Assembly (NCBI GenBank): GCA_023384005.1
Contig: JAHDXY010000004.1
Span: 1-36,435, forward strand
Reading direction: 5' to 3'
Length of the DNA stretch: 36,435 nt
Origin: Burkholderiaceae bacterium
GTDB lineage: Bacteria; Pseudomonadota; Gammaproteobacteria; Burkholderiales; Burkholderiaceae_E
Below the pieces are notes generated by a model. It did no database searches and was not told the origin of the DNA. It saw only the letters and a list, made by a program, of their open reading frames with translations. Positions 31,516 through 36,435 of the stretch are shown here, piece after piece. Position 1 is the stretch's first letter, and the number at the start of each line of letters is the position of its first letter. A program made the position numbers and the translations under genes.

Positions 31516-32733
31516 TCAGCGCGGCCCGATGCCGCCACCGGGCGACGATCCGGCGGGCGCCGGTCGCTTTACGCCCACCCATCGCCAGAGCAGCGCGGCA
31601 GCCGACAACGCGCAGGCCGCGGAGAAAGCGAACGCCGTCAGAGGCGAGAACTCCTGGTAGAGCCACCCGAACACCACCGACGCGGGCAGCAGCAAGGCAC
31701 CCGCGGTCAGGTTGAACCACCCGAAGGCCGTTCCCTGTCGCGCCGCCGGTGCGAGGTCGGCCACCAGCGCCTTCTCGACGCCCTCGGTGGCGGCCACGAA
31801 CAATCCGTAGAAGGCGAACAGCGCGAACAGCATGATTCCGTCCTGGGCGATCAATCCCATGCCGAGGTAGAACAGTCCGTAGGACGCATATCCTGCCACC
31901 AGCAGGTGCACGCGCCCCAGCCGATCCGATAGCGCGGACAGCGGCGCGGCGAAGAGCATCGCCACCGCCGACACCGAGGCCCACAGCAACGGGATGCGCG
32001 CGTCGGCGACACCGAGTTCACCGGCGCGCAGCAAGAGGAACATGTTCGACGAGTTGCCCAGCGTGAACAGCGCCACCACGAGCAGGTAGCGCCGAAACGA
32101 CGGCGGCATGTCGCCCAGCCTCCAGTCGAATCGCGCCGGCTGTCGCACCGGTGCGGCGCGGCGCGGCTCGCGGATCATCAAGGCCATCGCGAGGCACAGC
32201 GCCGCGGGCAGCGCCGACCACAGGAAGATCTCCCTGAGCGGCACCTGCGCGGCGAGCAGCGCCGCGGCGACCAGCGGACCGACCACCGCGCCGGCGTTGT
32301 CCATCGCGCGGTGCACGCCGAAGGCGAGCCCGCGCCGCTCGGGCTCGACGCTCTGCGCGAGCAGCGCGTCGCGCGGCGAGCTGCGCAGGCCCTTGCCGAC
32401 GCGGTCGGCGAAGCGGATCGCGAGCAGCCAGGGCCAGCTCGCGACGAAGGCGATCAGCGGCCGGCCGAATCCGGCCAGTCCGTAGCCGAACACGATCCAC
32501 GGCCTGGCGCGGCCGGTGCGATCGACGATCACCCCCGAGAACAGCTTGAGAAGGCTCGACGTGGCCTCGGCGATGCCCTCGATGATCCCGAGCGCGCGCG
32601 GCCCCGCCATCAGGACCGTCGACAGGTACAGCGGAATCAGCGGATAGAGCATGTCGCTCGCGCTGTCGTTGACCAGGCTGATCAGCCCGATCAGCCAGAC
32701 CGTGCGCGGCAGTGCGAAGAGGGCCTTGAACAT
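31516..32733 (-). CDS. Major facilitator superfamily transporter
   Basis: A 405-residue, twelve-helix transporter. WLIGLISLVNDSASDMLYPLIPLYL, the loop DRTGRARPWIVFGY, and RVGKGLRSSPRDALLA form the signature of the MFS group that includes multidrug and sugar/organophosphate carriers with the SxSxDxxYPL opening. The second half repeats the D-R-xGR loop (SDRLGRVHLL). ATG 32733 starts at the conserved FKALFALPRTVWL region; the frame is open further but is Arg-rich and unlike protein. First gene of the MFS-DUF819-SPL unit. Substrate unknown. Confidence 0.9.
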   Translation of the reverse strand: MFKALFALPRTVWLIGLISLVNDSASDMLYPLIPLYLSTVLMAGPRALGIIEGIAEATSSLLKLFSGVIVDRTGRARPWIVFGYGLAGFGRPLIAFVASWPWLLAIRFADRVGKGLRSSPRDALLAQSVEPERRGLAFGVHRAMDNAGAVVGPLVAAALLAAQVPLREIFLWSALPAALCLAMALMIREPRRAAPVRQPARFDWRLGDMPPSFRRYLLVVALFTLGNSSNMFLLLRAGELGVADARIPLLWASVSAVAMLFAAPLSALSDRLGRVHLLVAGYASYGLFYLGMGLIAQDGIMLFALFAFYGLFVAATEGVEKALVADLAPAARQGTAFGWFNLTAGALLLPASVVFGWLYQEFSPLTAFAFSAACALSAAALLWRWVGVKRPAPAGSSPGGGIGPR

Positions 32734-32795
32734 CGCGCGTGCGACCTTTCGTCGTTCGGTTCGTTCTTCGGTGCGTGCTGCCCTTCGTTCCACGT

Positions 32796-32830
32796 TTCGT
32801 CGTGCGCGTCCGCGCTTCATCGTGCGCGTC
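32796..32830. repeat. 15-base direct repeats upstream of the MFS gene
   Basis: TTCGTCGTGCGCGTC (32796-32810) and TTCATCGTGCGCGTC (32816-32830) recur with a 20-base period, 14 of 15 identical. They lie 63-97 bases before the MFS start in a 274-base divergent gap, a usual position for an activator's direct-repeat site. No other clear element is seen between 32734 and 32940 apart from loosely repeated TTCGTTC-like words. Confidence 0.5.
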
Positions 32831-32945
32831 GAATCCGCTAGGGTACCCGCGTCGGCCCGCGTCGGACGCGCCAGCGGCCCTCGCCCGGACCTCGCGTCCG
32901 CCTTGGGGCCAAACGCCGCACGCCTGCCCTGTCGCGCACCTGCCC

Positions 32946-32974
32946 TTGACAACCCCTGCCATCGCCCATAAGAT
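32946..32974 (+). promoter_or_regulatory. Promoter of the tetR-devBCA-type operon
   Basis: A perfect TTGACA (32946-32951) and TAAGAT (32969-32974; four of six) are separated by exactly 17 bases and point toward the TetR gene at 33008. The expected start lies near 32981, inside the operator dyad. Confidence 0.75.
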
Positions 32975-32993
32975 AGTAATCAATTACTTTCTT
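32970..32993. promoter_or_regulatory. TetR-type operator overlapping the -10 and start of 33008 operon
   Basis: A 24-base dyad, AAGATAGTAATC followed by AATTACTTTCTT, pairs at ten of twelve positions with GTAAT/ATTAC as the inner core. It covers the -10 box and presumed start, so the encoded TetR protein would repress its own operon. Locally AT-rich against a GC-rich background. Confidence 0.75.
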
Positions 32994-33007
32994 ATGGAGG
33001 GGCTCCG

Positions 33008-33616
33008 ATGAGCGCCCATGCCAAGCACCTTCCCGCCGAAGAACGGCGCGCGGTCACCGTGGAAGCGGTGATCGAGCTCGCCGGCGAGAAGAACCCGAGC
33101 GAGATCACCACCGCGGCGATCGCCAAGCAGATGAACCTGACGCAGGGCGCGCTGTTTCGCCACTTCCCGAGCAAGGACGCGATCTGGCAGGCGGTGATGG
33201 AGTGGGTCGCCGAGCGCCTGCTCGCGCGCATCGACCGCGCAGCGAAGGACATCGATTCCCCGCTCGATGCAATGCAGGCGATGTTCATGACGCACGTGGA
33301 GTTCGTCGCCGAACACCCCGGCGTGCCGCGGATGATGTTCGGCGAGCTGCAGCGCGCCGAGCTCACGCCGGCCAAGCGCATGGTGCAGACGCTCCTGCGC
33401 GGCTACGGCGAGCGGCTGCACTTCCTGATCGACAAGGGCAAGGCGCGCGGCGAGCTCTCCGCCACGCTCGACACCGAAGCCGCCGCGCTGCTGTTCGTCG
33501 GCACGATCCAGGGGCTGATCATGCAATCGATGCTGGCCGGCGACATTCGCCGGATGCGCCGCGACGCGCCGCGCGTGTTCGCGATCTACCGCCGCGGCAT
33601 CGGGAGCACGACGTGA
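33008..33616 (+). CDS. TetR/AcrR family regulator of the ABC exporter
   Basis: A 202-residue regulator with a TetR helix-turn-helix (EITTAAIAKQMNLTQGALFRHFPSKDAIWQAVM) and an AcrR-like C-terminal domain ending in ALLFVGTIQGLIMQSMLAGD, typical of the subgroup that controls HlyD/ABC exporters. GGAGGGG sits about seven bases before ATG 33008. The gene overlaps the next gene's GTG (GTGA at 33613-33616), so it is the first gene of the exporter operon. A clear promoter with an overlapping dyad lies just upstream, consistent with autorepression relieved by an exported compound. Confidence 0.93.
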   Translation: MSAHAKHLPAEERRAVTVEAVIELAGEKNPSEITTAAIAKQMNLTQGALFRHFPSKDAIWQAVMEWVAERLLARIDRAAKDIDSPLDAMQAMFMTHVEFVAEHPGVPRMMFGELQRAELTPAKRMVQTLLRGYGERLHFLIDKGKARGELSATLDTEAAALLFVGTIQGLIMQSMLAGDIRRMRRDAPRVFAIYRRGIGSTT

Positions 33617-34764
33617 AACGCCTGCCCGTCCAGGGCCGCACGCTGGCGCTGATCGCGGTGCTCGTGCCGCTCGTCGCGCTGCTCGCCTGGGTCGCACTGC
33701 GCTCCGGACCGCTCGCTCCGGTTTCGATCACGGTGGCCACCGTGCAGGCCGAATCGGTCACGCCCTCGCTGTTCGGAGTCGGCACCGTGCAGGCGCGCTA
33801 CCGCTACAGGATCGGTCCGGTGTTCTCCGGCCGCCTCGCACGCCTGGACGTGCAGGTGGGCGATCGCGTCAGGCGCGGCCAGACGCTGGGCGAAATGGAC
33901 CCGGTCGACCTCGACGCGCGCGTCGCCTCGCAGGACGCCACGATCAAGCGCGTGCAGGCGGCGATCCGTGTAGCGCAGGCGCGCCATGCCCACGCGCAGT
34001 CGCAGGCGCGCCGCTACGAGCAGCTGTTCGCCGCGCGCTCGACCAGCGAGGAGAGCGTCGCGATCCGCCAGCAGGAGCTGCGCATCGCCGAGGCCGCGCT
34101 CGACTCGGTGCGCGAGGAGCTGGTGCGCGCGCGCTCGGATCGCGACGCGCTGCTCGCGCAGCGTCGCAACCTGCGGCTGCTCTCCCCGGTGAACGGTCTG
34201 GTCGCGCTGCGCGCGGCCGATCCGGGTACCACCGTGGTCGCCGGACAGGCCGTGGTCGAGCTGATCGACCCGGCGAGCCTGTGGATCGACACGCGACTCG
34301 ACCAGTCGAGCGCGACCGGACTCGCGGCGGGACTGCCGGCGCGCATCGTGCTGCGCTCGCGCAGCGGCGAGACTTTCGCGGGCCGCGTGCTGCGCGTCGA
34401 GCCGATCGCCGACGCGGTCACCGAGGAAACGCTCGCCAAGGTGGTGTTCGACAAGCCTCCGGGCACGCTGCCGCCGATCGGCGAGCTGGCCGAAGTGACG
34501 GTGTCGCTGCCCGCGCTGCCGGCCGCGCCGGTGATTCCGAACGCGGCGATCCGCCGCGAAAGCGGCGAGGTCGGCGTCTGGAAGCTCGGCGACGGCGAGC
34601 TGGCGTTCACGCCGGTGAAGCTGGGCGCGAGCGACCTCGACGGGCGCGTGCAGGTGCGCGGCAACGTCGAGCAGGGCGACCAGGTGGTGCTCTACAGCGA
34701 GAGCGCGCTCGGTGCGCGCAGCCGCATCCGGGTGGTCGAGCGGATCGAAGGAGTCGCGAAGTGA
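33613..34764 (+). CDS. HlyD-family membrane fusion protein (DevB-like)
   Basis: A 383-residue periplasmic adaptor anchored by one N-terminal helix (LALIAVLVPLVALLAWVAL). The split biotinyl-lipoyl domain (GRLARLDVQVGDRVRRGQTLGEMD and NLRLLSPVNGLVALRAADPGTTVVAGQ) surrounds an alpha-helical hairpin (about 100-175, heptad-like and Gln/Arg/Ala-rich), followed by beta-barrel and membrane-proximal domains (VIPNAAIRRESGEVGVWKL). It bridges the inner-membrane ABC permease to an outer-membrane channel. GTG 33613 overlaps tetR; the stop overlaps the permease start. DevB-type pumps export glycolipids or small molecules; the substrate is not evident. Confidence 0.93.
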   Translation: MKRLPVQGRTLALIAVLVPLVALLAWVALRSGPLAPVSITVATVQAESVTPSLFGVGTVQARYRYRIGPVFSGRLARLDVQVGDRVRRGQTLGEMDPVDLDARVASQDATIKRVQAAIRVAQARHAHAQSQARRYEQLFAARSTSEESVAIRQQELRIAEAALDSVREELVRARSDRDALLAQRRNLRLLSPVNGLVALRAADPGTTVVAGQAVVELIDPASLWIDTRLDQSSATGLAAGLPARIVLRSRSGETFAGRVLRVEPIADAVTEETLAKVVFDKPPGTLPPIGELAEVTVSLPALPAAPVIPNAAIRRESGEVGVWKLGDGELAFTPVKLGASDLDGRVQVRGNVEQGDQVVLYSESALGARSRIRVVERIEGVAK

Positions 34765-35963
34765 TCAGCCTCGCCGGCCGCGACATCCTGCACTCGTGGG
34801 GCAAGTTCGTCTTCACCGGTGTGGGGCTCGGACTGCTGATCGGCGTGACGCTGATCATGGCCGGGGTCTATCGCGGCATGATCGACGACGGCAAGGCGCT
34901 GCTCGACAACAGCGGCGCCGAGCTCTGGGTGGTGCAGCAGGACACGCTGGGCCCCTACGCCGAATCGTCGAGCATCAACGACGACGTCTACCGGCGCATC
35001 CTCGCCGTGCCGGGCGTCGCGCAGGCCGCCAACGTGACCTACCTGACGATGCAGGTGCGCAAGGACGAAGCCGACGTGCGCGCGATGGTGGTCGGGATCG
35101 CCAACGGCGCGCCCGGCACGCTCGGCTGGCCGCCCTACCTGGTGTCCGGGCGGCAGATCACGCGCGGGCACTACGAGGCGGTGGCGGACATCGCGAGCGG
35201 CTTCAGGCTGGGCGACCGGCTCGGCATCCGGCGCAACGAGTACACGGTCGTCGGGCTCACGCGGCGCATGGTCTCGTCGGGCGGCGACCCGATGGTGTTC
35301 ATTCCGCTGAAAGACGCGCAGGCCGCGCAGTTCCTCAAGGACAACGACGCGATCTTGCAGGCGCGCCGGCGCACCGAGGCGAACCCGGCGTTCAACCGCC
35401 CCTCCGTGCCCGGCCTGCTCGACGCGGTGATCGCCTCGCAGAGCACCAACGTGTCGGTAAACGCGGTGCTGGTCACGATCAGGCCAGGCCACCAGCCCGA
35501 GGACGTGGCCGAATCGATCCGCCGCTGGCAGCGGCTGACCGCGCACACGCGCACCGAGATGGAATCGATCCTGGTCGGCAAGCTGATCGCGACCTCTGCC
35601 AGGCAGATCGGGATGTTCCTGGCGATCCTCGCGATCGTGAGCGCGGCGATCGTCGCGTTCATCATCTACACGCTCACGATGGACAAGATCCGCGAGATCG
35701 CGGTGCTCAAGCTGATCGGCACGCGCAACCGCACGATCGCCGCGATGATCATGCAGCAGGCGGTGGCGCTCGGGCTGATCGGCTTCGCGGTGGGCAAGAT
35801 CAGCGCGAGCTTCGCCGCGCCGTTGTTCCCGAAACACACGCTGCTGATGCCGCTGGACTCGCTGATGGGATTTCTCGCGGTGATCGCGATCTGCATGATG
35901 GCCAGCGTGGTCGCGATCCGCATGGCGCTCAAGGTCGACCCGGCCGAAGCGATCGGAGGCTGA
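34761..35963 (+). CDS. ABC transporter permease (DevC/FtsX-MacB type)
   Basis: A 400-residue permease with four membrane helices: one near the N-terminus (FVFTGVGLGLLIGVTLIMAGV), a large periplasmic domain (about 45-265), then three at the C-terminus including LAILAIVSAAIVAFIIYTLTM and LMGFLAVIAICMMASVVAI. EIAVLKLIGTRNRTIAAMI is the FtsX coupling loop and KVDPAEAIGG the typical end. GAAGGAG lies eight bases before GTG 34761, which overlaps the HlyD-type gene's stop. Order adaptor-permease-ATPase and a single FtsX-type permease match DevBCA rather than MacAB, where permease and ATPase are fused. Confidence 0.94.
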   Translation: MISLAGRDILHSWGKFVFTGVGLGLLIGVTLIMAGVYRGMIDDGKALLDNSGAELWVVQQDTLGPYAESSSINDDVYRRILAVPGVAQAANVTYLTMQVRKDEADVRAMVVGIANGAPGTLGWPPYLVSGRQITRGHYEAVADIASGFRLGDRLGIRRNEYTVVGLTRRMVSSGGDPMVFIPLKDAQAAQFLKDNDAILQARRRTEANPAFNRPSVPGLLDAVIASQSTNVSVNAVLVTIRPGHQPEDVAESIRRWQRLTAHTRTEMESILVGKLIATSARQIGMFLAILAIVSAAIVAFIIYTLTMDKIREIAVLKLIGTRNRTIAAMIMQQAVALGLIGFAVGKISASFAAPLFPKHTLLMPLDSLMGFLAVIAICMMASVVAIRMALKVDPAEAIGG

Positions 35964-35964
35964 G

Positions 35965-36435
35965 ATGAGCGCCAAGGGCATTTGCATCGAAGGACTGCGC
36001 AAGCGCTACGGCCAGGGCGACACCGCGGTCGACGCGTTGAAGAAGGTGGACATGCACGTCGCGCCGGGCGAAGTCGTCGGGCTGATCGGTCCGTCGGGTT
36101 CGGGCAAGAGCACGCTGCTCAAGTGCCTGGGCGCGGTGATCGACCCGAGCGCGGGGCGCATGACGCTGGGCGACGAGGTGATCTACGACGACGCCTGGAA
36201 GGTGCGCGACCTGCGCGCGCTGCGCCGCGACCGGATCGGCTTCGTGTTCCAGGCGCCGTACCTGATTCCCTTTCTCGACGTGACCGACAACGTGGCGCTG
36301 TTGCCGATGCTCGCGGGCGCGCCCAACGCCGAGGCGCGCGCACGCGCGCTCGAGCTCTTCACCGCGCTCGACGTGCAGCACCGCGCGCGCGCGATGCCCT
36401 CGCAACTCTCGGGCGGCGAGCAGCAGCGAGTGGCG
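35965..36435 (+). CDS. ABC transporter ATPase (DevA/LolD-MacB type), 3' truncated
   Basis: The first 157 codons of an ABC ATPase; the window ends within the gene. Walker A is GPSGSGKST at 42-50, the Q-loop lies in FVFQAPYLIPFLDVTDNV, and the signature LSGGEQQRVA is the last thing visible, so Walker B and the H-loop are outside. The Q-loop and short N-terminus match the LolD/MacB/DevA subfamily that powers mechanotransmission pumps. ATG 35965 is one base after the permease stop, with GGAGG just upstream in the permease 3' end. It completes a DevB-DevC-DevA type exporter. Confidence 0.95.
   Translation, partial: MSAKGICIEGLRKRYGQGDTAVDALKKVDMHVAPGEVVGLIGPSGSGKSTLLKCLGAVIDPSAGRMTLGDEVIYDDAWKVRDLRALRRDRIGFVFQAPYLIPFLDVTDNVALLPMLAGAPNAEARARALELFTALDVQHRARAMPSQLSGGEQQRVA

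Overview
The window is GC-rich (by eye about two thirds G+C), densely coded DNA from a Gram-negative bacterium. It carries an LpxR-type outer-membrane lipid A deacylase, TRAP and DevBCA-type envelope transporters, NsrR/NnrS nitric-oxide genes and a heterotetrameric sarcosine oxidase. Together these point to a proteobacterium, most likely a betaproteobacterium (Burkholderiales-like), but no rRNA or other phylogenetic marker is present and the assignment is inference. I found no tRNA, rRNA, CRISPR array, insertion sequence or phage gene. Forty protein genes are supported; the first and last are cut by the window edges.

Layout. (1) 1-444: C-terminal end of an acetolactate-synthase-like ThDP enzyme. 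(2) 648-11425: one compact, mostly overlapping ten-gene unit on the + strand: TetR regulator, degenerate M19 dipeptidase homologue, TRAP transporter (dctQ, dctM, dctP), COG1228-type amidohydrolase, then soxB-soxD-soxA-soxG. It reads as uptake plus hydrolysis of an N-methylglycine-releasing compound followed by oxidative demethylation of sarcosine; the substrate is unknown. (3) 11495-14827: LpxR homologue, two small tetraspan membrane proteins behind a near-ideal FNR-class promoter, a Crp/Fnr regulator with an altered recognition helix, and a divergent DUF2892 protein. (4) 14880-18600: nsrR with a metallophosphoesterase and a methyltransferase on the - strand, divergent from nnrS and a DUF2249 protein with a Cys-rich tail. 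(5) 18658-24570: a complete sufBCDSUT iron-sulfur assembly operon on the - strand, with a perfect palindromic Rrf2/NsrR-like operator centred on its -10 box.

(6) 24817-27884, - strand: exported metallo-beta-lactamase-fold protein, GNAT acetyltransferase, TusA and DsrE sulfur-relay proteins, and a TetR regulator with related inverted repeats before itself and before dsrE-tusA. (7) 28069-32733: a CMD/AhpD-like protein on +, facing a - strand unit of MFS transporter, DUF819 membrane protein and sphingosine-1-phosphate-lyase-like PLP enzyme. (8) 33008-36435: a TetR regulator with a clear promoter/operator, leading into a DevB-DevC-DevA type ABC exporter whose ATPase runs off the window.

The strongest system-level reading is a nitric-oxide/iron-sulfur stress district. 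The NsrR gene, an NsrR-type operator before nnrS, and a near-consensus operator overlapping the suf promoter lie within 8 kb and suggest that one [Fe-S] regulator ties NO sensing to cluster repair. The second is the TRAP/M19/amidohydrolase/sarcosine-oxidase unit as an undescribed catabolic pathway. All functional statements are based on motif recognition by eye; no database search was run.
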